From Hyphomicrobiales bacterium (lineage in GTDB: Bacteria; Pseudomonadota; Alphaproteobacteria; Rhizobiales; Rhizobiaceae): a stretch of 64,000 bases of DNA. The stretch covers positions 310,001-374,000 of the forward strand of contig UCMW01000007.1 of the NCBI GenBank assembly GCA_900473745.1, written 5' to 3'. Position 1 is the first letter of the stretch. The number at the start of each line of letters is the position of its first letter. A program made the translations under genes and the position numbers. A model generated the notes under the pieces. The model searched no databases and had not been told where the DNA came from. It worked only from the letters and a program-made list of their open reading frames with translations. Shown here piece after piece: positions 1 to 10,585 of the stretch.

Positions 1-1
1 G

Positions 2-124
2 ATCAAACCCCGCCTCTCGCTCTATGCGGATTTCCTGCCGCTCTTCGACCTCCCGCTTGCCAATGCCATCGCCACCCTGCTGGGAGCTGAGCCGGCCCCG
101 CCGCCCCTGTTTAAGACTTATTGA
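2..124 (+). CDS. tilS: tRNA(Ile)-lysidine synthase, C-terminal tail (partial)
   Basis: An open frame enters from the left edge and ends with TGA at 122-124, giving about 40 residues rich in Leu, Ala and Pro that end in LFKTY. The sequence is too short for a domain call. In Rhizobiaceae the gene immediately before ftsH is tilS, which modifies the wobble C of the isoleucine CAU tRNA with lysine, and this tail fits that position. The identity rests mainly on synteny, so it is an inference. The 5' part lies outside the window. Confidence 0.5.
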   Translation: MKPRLSLYADFLPLFDLPLANAIATLLGAEPAPPPLFKTY

Positions 125-153
125 CAGAAAACGGTCCAAGGCCGTCCGTTTGC

Positions 154-183
154 CTTGGCAAGGATGCGGCGCGATCCTATGTT
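154..183 (+). promoter_or_regulatory. Candidate ftsH promoter (sigma-32-like or sigma-70)
   Basis: CTTGGC (154-159) and CCTATGTT (176-183) are separated by 16 bp, which resembles the alphaproteobacterial heat-shock (RpoH) pattern CTTG...CCTAT. The same bases can be read as TTGGCA-N17-TATGTT, a sigma-70 promoter. ftsH is a classical RpoH target in many proteobacteria. This is pattern matching only. Confidence 0.4.
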
Positions 184-234
184 ACGTGTTAATTCTGCGG
201 AACCGCGTTCCGCACCACAGGTTCGGGGAGTTCA

Positions 235-2166
<1,932 letters not shown>

Positions 2167-2186
2167 ACGCAACACGATCCGATATT

Positions 2187-2218
2187 GAAAAAGGCCGCCC
2201 CTGAGGGTGGCCTTTTTT
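2187..2218 (+). terminator. Intrinsic terminator after ftsH
   Basis: AAGGCCGCCC pairs with GGGTGGCCTT around a short loop and is followed by a T run. Confidence 0.85.
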
Positions 2219-2416
2219 GGTTACAGGGGCGCCGGTAGTGAGAATTCAGTGGAAGACCACACTGCCGGTAACGCCGTGTAATCGATTTTAGCGCTATTTT
2301 ACGTGTCCTTTACTGCGTTCTGTGGCATGAGCAGCCCACCACGGATCCCCGCGCGATCGCTGAAGGGCGATGATGTTCGCAGCGGGTGAGATCGATAGGA
2401 CTTGAAGGAACACTCG

Positions 2417-3772
2417 ATGACACGTCGTTACTTCGGCACGGATGGCATTCGCGGCCTCTCCAACCGCTTCCCCATGACGCCGGATCTCGCTATGCGGGTC
2501 GGTATCGCCGCCGGCACGATCTTTCGTCGCGGCGGGCATCGCCACCGTGTGGTGATCGGCAAGGATACGCGCCTCTCCGGCTACATGCTGGAAAACGCCA
2601 TGGTCGCCGGCTTCACCGCTGCCGGCCTCGACGCCTTCGTTCTTGGGCCGATCCCGACGCCCGCCGTCGCCATGCTCACGCGCTCGCTGCGCTGCGACCT
2701 CGGCGTCATGATCTCGGCCTCGCACAATCCCTTCGCCGACAACGGCATCAAGCTCTTCGGCCCTGACGGTTACAAGCTTTCCGACGAGCTGGAGCTGCAG
2801 ATCGAGGACATGCTGGAGAAGGACATCTACGGCCAGCTCGCAGCGCCGAACGATATCGGCCGCGCCAAGCGCATCGACGGTGTGCATGACCGTTATGTCG
2901 AATTCGCCAAGCGCACCCTGCCCCGCGACGTCACCCTGCATGGCCTGCGCGTCGCGATCGACTGCGCCAATGGCGCCGCCTACAAGGTGGCCCCCGCGGC
3001 CCTCTGGGAGCTCGGTGCCGACGTCGTGACCATCGGCAACGAGCCGAACGGCACAAACATCAACCTCGAATGCGGCTCGACCCACCCGGACGCCCTGCAG
3101 AAGAAGGTGCACGAGACCCGCGCCGATATCGGCATTGCGCTCGATGGCGACGCCGACCGCGTCATCATCGTCGACGAGAACGGCACCGTCATCGACGGCG
3201 ATCAGCTGATGGCGGTTGTCGCCGAAACCTGGGCGCAGGACGGGCTGCTGCGCGGCAATGGCATCGTCGCGACAGTCATGTCGAACCTCGGCCTGGAACG
3301 CTTCCTCGGCGACAAGGGCCTGACGCTCGCCCGCACGAAGGTCGGCGACCGCTATGTCGTCGAGCATATGCGCAGCCACGACTTCAACGTCGGCGGCGAA
3401 CAGTCCGGCCACATCGTGCTTTCCGACCACGGCACGACCGGCGACGGCCTCGTGGCCGCTCTGCAGATCCTTGCCGCCGTCAAGCGGACCGGTCGCACCG
3501 TCAGCGAACTCTGCCATCGTTTTGAACCCGTGCCGCAGCTTCTGCGCAACGTCCGCTTCTCCGGCGGCAAGCCGCTGGAAGACGCTGCTGTCAAGCAGGC
3601 GATTGCCGATGCCGAAGCGGAACTGGCGAAGTCCGGTCGCCTGGTCATCCGCCCGTCGGGCACCGAACCGCTGATCCGCGTCATGGCAGAAGGCGACGAC
3701 CGCGAGCAGGTCGAGCGTATCGTCAACGAACTGGTCGATGTCATCGGCAGCGTGCGCAGCGCCGCTGCCTGA
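2417..3772 (+). CDS. glmM: Phosphoglucosamine mutase
   Basis: Converts glucosamine-6-phosphate to glucosamine-1-phosphate, the step before UDP-GlcNAc, and so feeds peptidoglycan and lipid A synthesis in the cytosol. The ATG at 2417 is chosen because AAGGA lies 7 bp upstream; a TTG at 2402 in the same frame overlaps that site. The product is 451 aa, the normal length. It opens with [11 protein letters not shown], has the phosphoserine loop SASHNP with the catalytic serine at residue 102 (as in E. coli), the metal loop DGDADR from residue 243, and the phosphate-binding RPSGTEP from residue 412. The ftsH-glmM order is common in proteobacteria. Confidence 0.97.
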   Translation: MTRRYFGTDGIRGLSNRFPMTPDLAMRVGIAAGTIFRRGGHRHRVVIGKDTRLSGYMLENAMVAGFTAAGLDAFVLGPIPTPAVAMLTRSLRCDLGVMISASHNPFADNGIKLFGPDGYKLSDELELQIEDMLEKDIYGQLAAPNDIGRAKRIDGVHDRYVEFAKRTLPRDVTLHGLRVAIDCANGAAYKVAPAALWELGADVVTIGNEPNGTNINLECGSTHPDALQKKVHETRADIGIALDGDADRVIIVDENGTVIDGDQLMAVVAETWAQDGLLRGNGIVATVMSNLGLERFLGDKGLTLARTKVGDRYVVEHMRSHDFNVGGEQSGHIVLSDHGTTGDGLVAALQILAAVKRTGRTVSELCHRFEPVPQLLRNVRFSGGKPLEDAAVKQAIADAEAELAKSGRLVIRPSGTEPLIRVMAEGDDREQVERIVNELVDVIGSVRSAAA

Positions 3773-3796
3773 TCCGACCGAAACGACTGAAAAGCA

Positions 3797-3827
3797 AAAA
3801 GCCCGGCTGCAACGCAGCCGGGCTTTT
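3797..3827 (+). terminator. Terminator between convergent glmM and yebC
   Basis: Perfect 14-bp stem (AAAAGCCCGGCTGC and its complement) with a 3-nt loop. A-rich and T-rich flanks allow termination in both directions. Confidence 0.85.
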
Positions 3828-3851
3828 GTACCGCTCGAACGGGGATGACGA

Positions 3852-4598
3852 TCAGGCCGAAAGCTTGGCCATGACCTCGTCGGACACTTCGAAGTTCGAA
3901 TAGACGTTCTGCACGTCGTCATCGTCTTCCAGCGTGTCGATCAGCTTCATCAGCGAGGTCGCCTTTTCCTCGTCGACTTCGATCGTGTTCTGCGGCTTCC
4001 AGATCGCCTTGACGGATTCCGCACCGCCGAGCACGGCTTCGAGCGCCTTGGACACTTCGTTCATGTCTTCGAAGGCGCAGTAGATGGTGTGGCCGTCTTC
4101 ATCGGAAACGACGTCTTCGGCACCGGCCTCGATCGCCGCTTCCATGACCTTGTCGGCATCGCCGACGGAAGCCTTGTAGGTGATCTCGCCGACATGATCG
4201 AAGGAGAAGGACACCGAGCCGGTTTCACCCAGGGCACCGCCGGCCTTGGAGAAGGTCGAGCGAACGACGGAGGCCGTCCGGTTGCGGTTATCGGTCAGTG
4301 TCTCGACGATGACGGCGACGCCGCCCGGACCATAACCCTCATAGCGGATCGAGTCGTAAGTCTCGGCATCGGCACCCGAGGCCTTCTTGATGGCGCGCTC
4401 GATATTGTCCTTCGGCATCGACTGCGCCTTGGCGTTCTGGACGGCGAGGCGAAGAGCGGCGTTCATGGTCGGATCGGGCAGGCCGGTCTTTGCAGCAACC
4501 GTGATTTCGCGCGCGAGCTTGGAGAACATCTTCGAACGGATACCGTCCTGCTTGCCCTTGCGGTGCATGATGTTTTTAAACTGTGAATGGCCAGCCAT
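3852..4598 (-). CDS. yebC: YebC/PmpR (TACO1-type) family protein
   Basis: 248 aa, the usual family length, opening with the signature [18 protein letters not shown] and continuing collinear with the family ([46 protein letters not shown]). YebC proteins are long annotated as transcriptional regulators; newer work links the family, like mitochondrial TACO1, to translation through difficult sequences such as polyproline. It is convergent with glmM and shares its terminator. In many alphaproteobacteria yebC sits near ruvC, but no ruv genes are present here. Confidence 0.92.
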   Translation of the reverse strand: MAGHSQFKNIMHRKGKQDGIRSKMFSKLAREITVAAKTGLPDPTMNAALRLAVQNAKAQSMPKDNIERAIKKASGADAETYDSIRYEGYGPGGVAVIVETLTDNRNRTASVVRSTFSKAGGALGETGSVSFSFDHVGEITYKASVGDADKVMEAAIEAGAEDVVSDEDGHTIYCAFEDMNEVSKALEAVLGGAESVKAIWKPQNTIEVDEEKATSLMKLIDTLEDDDDVQNVYSNFEVSDEVMAKLSA

Positions 4599-4759
4599 GG
4601 CACCCCTGATCAGGTCTGAATATTGGGAATGGGCGCCTTATAAGGGCGAAACCGGCCCTGTTCAAGCCCAAGCGACAGCCACGATGGACCTGTTGCGACA
4701 GGAACAAGTCAGCTGCGAACTCGTTGCCTCCACGAATTAACGTCAGGGAGACAGACGAT

Positions 4760-5263
4760 ATGGCAAGCTTCACCGAAGCCCGCGAAAATCCGGTAGAACA
4801 GCTCTGGGAAGAAATCGACAACGTACATGCCGGCATGCTCGGCCTCGTCGGCTCGGATCAGGCGATGCGCCCCATGGCACCGCAAGCAGACCGCTCGACG
4901 CACATCATCTGGTTCTTCACCAAGACGGACACCGATCTCGTCAAAGCCCTGCGGCCGGGCAGTCGCGCGCAGTTCTGCATTATCGGCAAGGATCACGATT
5001 ATCATGCCTCGCTCACCGGCACCCTGACAGTGGTGAAGGATCAGGCGAAGATCGACGAATACTGGAATTCCGTCGTTGCAGCCTGGTACGAGGGCGGCAA
5101 GTCCGATCCTCTGCTGACCATGCTGGCGCTCTCCCTCGACGAGGGCGAGATCTGGGCCTCGACTGGCAGCACGATCAAGTTCGGCTGGGAAATCGCCAAG
5201 GCGAACCTCAACCCGGAAAAGATGCCTGACGTCGGCGTCCACCGCCACGTCCGCTTCGCCTGA
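4760..5263 (+). CDS. Pyridoxamine 5'-phosphate oxidase-like FMN-binding protein (general stress protein 26 type)
   Basis: 167 aa from the ATG at 4760, preceded by CAGGGAGA. The sequence has the split-barrel flavin-binding character of the PNPOx-like superfamily: MGLVGSDQAMRPM-type strand, THIIWFFTKTDTDLVKAL, then QFCIIGKDHDYHASLTGTLTVVKD. Members of this subfamily are small stress-linked flavoproteins of unknown substrate and are distinct from true PdxH. The gene is divergent from yebC (161 bp gap) and convergent with the MBL-fold gene, with which it shares a 10-bp hairpin. Confidence 0.75.
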   Translation: MASFTEARENPVEQLWEEIDNVHAGMLGLVGSDQAMRPMAPQADRSTHIIWFFTKTDTDLVKALRPGSRAQFCIIGKDHDYHASLTGTLTVVKDQAKIDEYWNSVVAAWYEGGKSDPLLTMLALSLDEGEIWASTGSTIKFGWEIAKANLNPEKMPDVGVHRHVRFA

Positions 5264-5283
5264 GGCGCGGCCCGCCATCCAGC

Positions 5284-5307
5284 ACAGGGGGTCTTCAGAC
5301 CCCCTGT
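5284..5307. terminator. Hairpin between convergent genes, lacking a T run
   Basis: Perfect 10-bp stem ACAGGGGGTC / GACCCCCTGT with a TTCA loop. The loop contains the stop codon of the minus-strand MBL gene. There is no T run, so it may block exonucleases or slow polymerase rather than terminate classically. Confidence 0.5.
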
Positions 5308-6137
5308 AGCACCAGGATCAGCGGCTTCTTCGGCAAAGTCCGCATCGACACCGTGAAGCCGCGATTCTCGGAAATCTGCGTGTCGAAGCCGTCGGTGAAC
5401 ATCGACAGGAATGTTTCGATCGGCGGCCCACGCCGATGCATGGGCAGGATTACCGCGGACCGCAGCCGCTTGACGATCCGGCTCATGCTGTCGGCACCCA
5501 GCGTCAATCCGCCATCCACAGGCACCATCAGGATATCCAGCCGACCGATCTCGCCATAATGCGTGTCGGTCAGCTCATGATGCAGATGCCCGAGATGGCC
5601 AATGCAGAGACCGGCGACCTCGATGATGAAGATCGAGTTGCCGTTAGGCTCCATGGCCCCGCCCCAGCTGCGGATGTCGGTGGAGACGTTCCGCACATAG
5701 GCGTCTCCCACCACGAGCCTATGCTCGATCGGTTGGCCAGGCTCCGCCTCGTTCCAACCCGGCAGTACGGCGCCGATCGCAGGATCAGGGTTGAGGGTAT
5801 AATGGCTGGAATGCGCCTTGTTCATCATCACCACATCGGGTGTGCGTGACGTTCGAAGCCAGCCGTTGAAATCGGTGGCGATGGAAATACCGCCGGGCGT
5901 ATCGATCTGGAATGTCGAATGGCCAATGAAGGTGATGACGACGTCTTCCTGGACCTGGGCGAGCGTCAGAGCCGGCCCACCCGAGGCGGGTGGCGTGTAA
6001 TTGGCATATTGAACGTTCGGGAGTTTTTCGGCGATCAGCTGGCACTGGCTGACCTGCGGCCGCGCGGCTTCCTGTGCGAATGCGCTGCCGGCCAGTGCCG
6101 CGAGCGCCATCGTGGACAATACCAGTCTCAGCATCAT
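5295..6137 (-). CDS. Secreted MBL-fold protein with degenerate metal motif
   Basis: 280 aa with a clear Sec signal peptide ending SAFAQ (about residues 1-22), so probably periplasmic. The fold is a UlaG-like metallo-beta-lactamase: VVITFIGHSTFQIDTPGG, then ATDFNGW, then the place where HxHxDH is expected. Here that reads NKAHSSHYT (residues 106-114): the first His is replaced by Lys and the Asp by Ser. Later positions GHLGHLHH, VPVDGG and LPMHRRGP still carry possible ligands. Two adjacent ATGs (6137, 6134) compete for the start. Function unknown; metal binding may be reduced or altered. Confidence 0.7.
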   Translation of the reverse strand: MMLRLVLSTMALAALAGSAFAQEAARPQVSQCQLIAEKLPNVQYANYTPPASGGPALTLAQVQEDVVITFIGHSTFQIDTPGGISIATDFNGWLRTSRTPDVVMMNKAHSSHYTLNPDPAIGAVLPGWNEAEPGQPIEHRLVVGDAYVRNVSTDIRSWGGAMEPNGNSIFIIEVAGLCIGHLGHLHHELTDTHYGEIGRLDILMVPVDGGLTLGADSMSRIVKRLRSAVILPMHRRGPPIETFLSMFTDGFDTQISENRGFTVSMRTLPKKPLILVLQGV

Positions 6138-6249
6138 GCCGCTCCCTGCACCGTATCCAGATCTCTGGAGGTGAGAATGCGGGAGCGCCGGGAAACCGTA
6201 AAGCGGTGACCCGGCCGGAAAGCGTCACAATGGCGTTATCAGCCCGCCG

Positions 6250-7074
6250 TCACGCCCAGAACGGCGGGATCGTCTCGGCCAGCCGCGGTCCGATCCGGAG
6301 AGGCGCAATCTTTTCGGCAAGCCCCGTCGCATCCGAGATTTCGACGCCGACGCCGCAAATGGTCGCCGGACCGCTGGCGGCCTCGAAGCGCCCCTTGGGC
6401 ATCTTCGAGATGAAGCGGTTGAGCGGCTCTTCCTTCTCCATGCCGAGCGAGGAGTCATAGTCTCCGCACATGCCGGCATCCGACATATAGGCCGTGCCGC
6501 CGTTCAGGATCTGATGATCGGCGGTCGGCACATGCGTATGGGTGCCGACGACGAAGCTCGCCCGACCATCGACGAAATGGCCGAAGCACTGCTTTTCGCT
6601 CGTCGCCTCCGCGTGGAAATCGAACACGATGACATCGGCCTGCTCCTTAAGCGGACAGGCAGCCAGGATTGTCTCGGCCGACTTGAAGGGGTCGTCGAGC
6701 TCCGGATGCATGAAGACGCGGCCCATGATGTTGGCGACAAGAACGCGAGCGCCGTTGCGGGCATAGTAGAGACCGGAGCCCTTACCCGGCGTGCCGGAGG
6801 GATAATTCGCCGGCCGCAGGAACTGATCGTGGCGGGTACAGAAGGATACCGCCTCCTTCTGGTCCCAAACGTGATTGCCGGTCGTTACCACATCGGCGCC
6901 GGCATTGATCGTCTCGAGATAGATGTCTTCGGTGATCCCGAAGCCGCCAGCGGCGTTTTCGCCGTTGACGATGACGAAATCCAGCTTCAGGTCGGAGATG
7001 AGACCCGGCAAGCGCTCCCACACAGCCGTTCGTCCGGTCTTGCCTACCATATCTCCGAGAAACAGAAGTCGCAT
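6250..7074 (-). CDS. ymdB: YmdB-type metallophosphoesterase (2',3'-cyclic nucleotide phosphodiesterase family)
   Basis: 274 aa. Calcineurin-like phosphoesterase of the TIGR00282/YmdB family, with metal ligands at family positions: D8 in LFLGDMVGKTGR, E39 and N40 in NGENAAGGFGI, N67 and H68 in GNHVWDQ, then FHAEATSEK and GTHTHVPTAD. B. subtilis YmdB hydrolyses 2',3'-cNMPs and influences RNA turnover and biofilm choice. The gene follows the 5-formyl-THF cyclo-ligase on the same strand with a 10-bp gap, so the two are probably one operon. Confidence 0.88.
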   Translation of the reverse strand: MRLLFLGDMVGKTGRTAVWERLPGLISDLKLDFVIVNGENAAGGFGITEDIYLETINAGADVVTTGNHVWDQKEAVSFCTRHDQFLRPANYPSGTPGKGSGLYYARNGARVLVANIMGRVFMHPELDDPFKSAETILAACPLKEQADVIVFDFHAEATSEKQCFGHFVDGRASFVVGTHTHVPTADHQILNGGTAYMSDAGMCGDYDSSLGMEKEEPLNRFISKMPKGRFEAASGPATICGVGVEISDATGLAEKIAPLRIGPRLAETIPPFWA

Positions 7075-7084
7075 TTTCGTCCAA

Positions 7085-7666
7085 TCAATCCGTGAATGTC
7101 TTGAGGCCGCTTTCGGTCAGCACGGCGTCCAGCCGGACATCATGAGCCTCGAAGGGCACTTCTGCCACCTCCTGACAGTCGAATGCAATGCCGATCAGCC
7201 GCGGATGCCGGCCTTTTTCCCGCAAACGCGCGATTGCCCGGTCGTAGTGACCGGCACCATAGCCGATCCGGTTGCCAGAGGCATCGAAGGCAGAAAGCGG
7301 TACGAGAAGCATTTCGGGGTCGAGAACGGCAGCCTCGGGGCCGGGACCTCGGGTGCCAAAGCCGGTGTTGACGAGTTCTGCTCCGGGCACCAGTTCGCGA
7401 AAGACAATGGTCTCCTTGTCCATCACCACGGGCAGGCAGAGACGCGCGCCCCGCGCCCTGAGCCGCGCCATCAAGGGGCGGATGTCAGCCTCCGAGCGGA
7501 TCGGAAAAAAGCCGGACACGACGAGGCCGGGCTCGACGGGCAACGTGTCTCCCGCAACCTCCGCCATCGCGAGGCTATATTCCAGCCGGAGCCCATCCGG
7601 TATCGCATCCCGCGCCGTCAGCCGCTCATTGCGGATACCGGCCTTCAAATCCCGCTTCACACCCAT
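7085..7666 (-). CDS. 5-formyltetrahydrofolate cyclo-ligase
   Basis: 193 aa when started at the ATG at 7666 (MGVKRDLKAGIRNERL), which matches the family's N-terminal helix; the 26 residues upstream in frame do not resemble the family. It makes 5,10-methenyl-THF from 5-formyl-THF with ATP. The substrate/ATP loop GYGAGHYDR is present near the C-terminus, along with VPLSAFDASGNRIGYG. In many proteobacteria this gene (ygfA) lies just downstream of zapA and 6S RNA. Here a divergently oriented chemoreceptor gene separates them. Confidence 0.9.
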   Translation of the reverse strand: MGVKRDLKAGIRNERLTARDAIPDGLRLEYSLAMAEVAGDTLPVEPGLVVSGFFPIRSEADIRPLMARLRARGARLCLPVVMDKETIVFRELVPGAELVNTGFGTRGPGPEAAVLDPEMLLVPLSAFDASGNRIGYGAGHYDRAIARLREKGRHPRLIGIAFDCQEVAEVPFEAHDVRLDAVLTESGLKTFTD

Positions 7667-7831
7667 CAGAACGCCTCTCGACAAGCAGACCCACCATTTT
7701 TGGGGAGGCATTTCGTGAAAAAACACGAATTTGCCGTTTATCAAGCCCGATTCAATTTCCCCTGAAAAACCAAGGCTTAACTCAATCCCCTTACACTAAG
7801 GTACAAGTCAACTCTCAAGGGGCACCTCTTC

Positions 7832-9844
7832 ATGCAGTTCTTTTCGCGCTTCGGCATCACCAAAACAATCACCGCGACGACGGTCTTGATCCTCGTCGCG
7901 TCACTCGGCGCCGTCGCGTGGGTCATCTCCGGCAGCATCCAGACGCGCATCCAGGAACAGGCCATCGCCGGCCAGGATGCGAGCCTTCGCACCGCCGCCA
8001 CCATCATCGAACGGGATCTGCCCGGCACACAGGTTACATGGGCCCAGGACGGCAATGTCCAGCGCATCGTGATGGAAACGATCCCGACGGAGTTCACCGA
8101 ACACGGCATGATCGACACGATCGGCCGCATGACCGGCCAGACCGCGACGATCTTCGCCTGGGATGCCGAAAGCAAGGACTTCTGGCGCCGCACGACCAAT
8201 ATCATCAAGCCGGACGGCAACCGCGCCGTGGGCACGGCGCTCGGCCAAACCGGTGCCGTCTATCCTTTCGCCACCAAGGGTGAAGTCTATCGCGGCGAAG
8301 CCGTGATCCTGGAAACCCCCTATTACACGATCTACCAGCCAATCTTCTCTCCGGCCGGTGATGTGCTCGGCATCCTCTATGCCGGCGTTCGCAAGGCAGA
8401 CATCAACAGCATCGCGACCGAGATGACCTATGCGATCGGCACCACGGCGCTGATCGTGCTCCTCCTCGCTGCAACCCTTATCGCACTCCTCGTCCGCCGC
8501 ATCGTCGGCTCGCTGCCGCGTCTGACCGCCGTAGCCGACCGTCTGGCCTCGGGACAGCTCGAGACCTCCGTTCCGGATCAGGAACTGAAGAACGAGATCG
8601 GCGCCCTCGCCCGAGCGATCAATGTATTCCGCGAAAGCGCAATCCAGAAGATCGAGATCGAGCGCGGCGCTGCAGAAGCCGCCGCCCAAGGCGAGAGAGA
8701 CCGCGCCGAGCGCGAAATTGCAAAGGCAGAAGACGCCCGCGCCGTGCAGGACGCAGTCGATTGTCTCGCTGATGGCCTCAACAAGTTGAGCGACGGCGAC
8801 CTGACCGTCCGCATCGACCGCACCTTCGCTGGCAATCTCGATCGCCTGCGTGTCGACTTCAACGCCTCTGTCGAGAAACTCAGCAGCACGCTTTCCGAAA
8901 TCCGCGGCGAAACCTCGGGCATCGAGGCGAGCTCCGCCGAGATGCGCTCCGCAAACGACGACCTGTCGAAGCGCACGGAACAGCAGGCAGCATCGCTCGA
9001 AGAAACCTCTGCCGCCCTGGAAGAGATCACCTCCACGGTTCGCGGGTCCTCGGCCAAGGCCGATGAAGCCGCCACCATGGCAACCAAGGCGCGCCAGAGC
9101 ACCGAAACCTCCAGCAAGGTCGTGTCTGACGCGATCGCGGCAATGAGCCGCATTGAGCAGGCCTCGAGCGAAATCTCCAAGATCATCAACGTGATCGATG
9201 AGATCGCTTTCCAGACCAACCTCCTCGCTCTGAATGCCGGCGTGGAAGCCGCGCGTGCAGGCGAAGCCGGCAAGGGCTTCGCCGTCGTTGCCCAGGAAGT
9301 CCGCGAACTGGCCCAGCGTTCTGCAAACGCCGCCAAGGACATCAAGGCTTTGATCCAGAAGTCGGGCGAAGCCGTCGCCGGCGGCGTGTCGCTGGTTCAG
9401 CAGACCGGCACGGCACTCGGCGAGATCTCCAATCAGGTGGCTGTCATCAACGACCACATCACGGCGATCGCTTCGGCAGCGCGTGAACAGTCCGTCGCGC
9501 TCAACGAGATCAACGGTTCGGTCAACCACATGGACCAGTTCACCCAGAAGAACGCCGCCATGGTGGAAGAGGCGACTGCCGTCACGCACCGCCTCGCCGA
9601 CAGCGCCCGCAATCTCGGCGGCTTCGTCGCGCAGTTCCGGATCGCCGGTGGCGCGAACCATGCCCAAGCTTACCAGCCTTCCGCCCCTGCCCCACGTGCC
9701 GCAGCCCCGCGCCCGGCCGCAGCGCCCGCGCAGGCCCGTCCAGTCGCCTCTCCGGCACGCAAGATGGTCGGCAACCTTGCCAAGGCCTTTGGCGGCGGCA
9801 ATACGGCAGCCGCCGCCGCACAGGACAACTGGGAAGAATTCTGA
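7832..9844 (+). CDS. Methyl-accepting chemotaxis protein with Cache sensor and C-terminal CheR-binding pentapeptide
   Basis: 670 aa. Transmembrane helix about 11-33, a periplasmic sensor about 35-198 resembling the Cache_3/Cache_2 type ([23 protein letters not shown] ... [23 protein letters not shown]), a second helix about 201-222, a HAMP domain, a second HAMP-like helical region about 305-360, then the signalling hairpin whose tip [21 protein letters not shown] lies near residues 455-475. An Ala/Pro linker leads to the terminal NWEEF (666-670), similar to the NWETF tail of Tar/Tsr that tethers CheR/CheB. AAGGGG precedes the ATG at 7832. The ligand is unknown. Confidence 0.95.
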   Translation: MQFFSRFGITKTITATTVLILVASLGAVAWVISGSIQTRIQEQAIAGQDASLRTAATIIERDLPGTQVTWAQDGNVQRIVMETIPTEFTEHGMIDTIGRMTGQTATIFAWDAESKDFWRRTTNIIKPDGNRAVGTALGQTGAVYPFATKGEVYRGEAVILETPYYTIYQPIFSPAGDVLGILYAGVRKADINSIATEMTYAIGTTALIVLLLAATLIALLVRRIVGSLPRLTAVADRLASGQLETSVPDQELKNEIGALARAINVFRESAIQKIEIERGAAEAAAQGERDRAEREIAKAEDARAVQDAVDCLADGLNKLSDGDLTVRIDRTFAGNLDRLRVDFNASVEKLSSTLSEIRGETSGIEASSAEMRSANDDLSKRTEQQAASLEETSAALEEITSTVRGSSAKADEAATMATKARQSTETSSKVVSDAIAAMSRIEQASSEISKIINVIDEIAFQTNLLALNAGVEAARAGEAGKGFAVVAQEVRELAQRSANAAKDIKALIQKSGEAVAGGVSLVQQTGTALGEISNQVAVINDHITAIASAAREQSVALNEINGSVNHMDQFTQKNAAMVEEATAVTHRLADSARNLGGFVAQFRIAGGANHAQAYQPSAPAPRAAAPRPAAAPAQARPVASPARKMVGNLAKAFGGGNTAAAAAQDNWEEF

Positions 9845-9864
9845 TCCCAGGTTTTTAGACAGCG

Positions 9865-9899
9865 AAAAGCCGTCGCGAGCGATCGCGGCGGCTTTTTTT
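9865..9899. terminator. Bidirectional terminator, chemoreceptor / 6S RNA
   Basis: 14-bp stem (AAAAGCCGTCGCGA with one G-T pair against TCGCGGCGGCTTTT), loop GCGA, and a T7 tract on the plus strand. On the minus strand it would also stop read-through from the 6S RNA gene. Confidence 0.85.
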
Positions 9900-9916
9900 C
9901 GTTTCGTCTCGAAAAA

Positions 9917-10084
9917 GAGAGGTGCGATCCACGGCAACCGGTGGATGTTTACGATCCTGGGTGCCTACAAACGTAGGTGGGCGCCATATGTCCGAGCCCA
10001 CGGGCCCGGCCAGGGACAGCTCCCTTTGGATCGAGTATGGCCCCAGGGATTGTGGTTCCTGTCGTGAGGCGCAGATCGCATCTC
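9917..10084 (-). ncRNA. ssrS: Predicted 6S RNA
   Basis: The minus strand between zapA and the chemoreceptor can form a long rod. The predicted 5' end GAGATGCGATC pairs with the 3' end GATCGCACCTC (one A-C mismatch), closing about 165 nt. Inside are further complementary arms and an open central region, with conserved-looking stretches such as GGAACCACAATCCC, CCCTGGGGCCATACTC, and a small hairpin CCTACGTTTGTAGG. A run of Ts follows the 3' end. 6S RNA binds sigma-70 RNA polymerase holoenzyme, mimics an open promoter and dampens transcription in stationary phase. The position beside zapA and near the cyclo-ligase gene is classical. Structure was paired by hand, without a covariance model. Confidence 0.75.
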
Positions 10085-10086
10085 AG

Positions 10087-10115
10087 ATATAGGCGCTTCG
10101 CGGTCGCTGCGCCAG
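10087..10115 (-). promoter_or_regulatory. Candidate 6S RNA promoter
   Basis: On the minus strand, CTATAT (10087-10092) matches the rhizobial -10 consensus and sits about 6 bp before the predicted 5' end of the 6S RNA. The -35 hexamer at 17-bp spacing (CTGGCG) is poor. Confidence 0.4.
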
Positions 10116-10134
10116 TGGGCTCGGCAAATAGTCC

Positions 10135-10515
10135 TCAGGGATGAGGCTGGGCTGTGGGTCGCTGGGTGAGCTTGCGGGTGATCCCGTTCAAGCGCTCCGC
10201 AAGGTCGGTAATCGCGTGGACCACGGCCTCCTCGCGGTGATGCACACCGGACAGGACGCTATCGCGCCCTTCACGGAAGCCGGCAAGCTCCGCCTCTGCT
10301 GCCGCAAGCCGCCGGTTAAGTTCGGACATTTCATCCATGACCATGATCCCGGCCATGACGGTGATCCTGAGATCGCCGATTTCGCCGAACTGTCCCTTGA
10401 GGTGACCGACATAACGATCGAACTGACCCGCGAGCTCGGTCAGATGGTCCTCCTGACCTTCCTCGCAAGCCATGCGATAGGCTTTTCCATCGATCGTGAC
10501 TGTGACCTGCGCCAT
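10135..10515 (-). CDS. zapA: Cell division protein ZapA
   Basis: 126 aa. ZapA bundles FtsZ protofilaments and stabilises the Z ring. The N-terminus MAQVTVTIDGKAYRMACEEGQEDHLTELA fits the ZapA fold, followed by DLRITVMAGIMVMDEMSELNRRLAAAEAEL, which begins the coiled-coil dimerisation helix. The C-terminus is a short Pro/Gln tail. It is downstream of the DUF4164 gene on the same strand (70-bp gap) and upstream of the predicted 6S RNA, the usual rhizobial order. Confidence 0.9.
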   Translation of the reverse strand: MAQVTVTIDGKAYRMACEEGQEDHLTELAGQFDRYVGHLKGQFGEIGDLRITVMAGIMVMDEMSELNRRLAAAEAELAGFREGRDSVLSGVHHREEAVVHAITDLAERLNGITRKLTQRPTAQPHP

Positions 10516-10585
10516 CGGCGTTCCAACTCTTTTCTACGCGTGGCGCCGAGGCGCCAGAAGCAAACAGGGACAATCCAGCCAGCGA

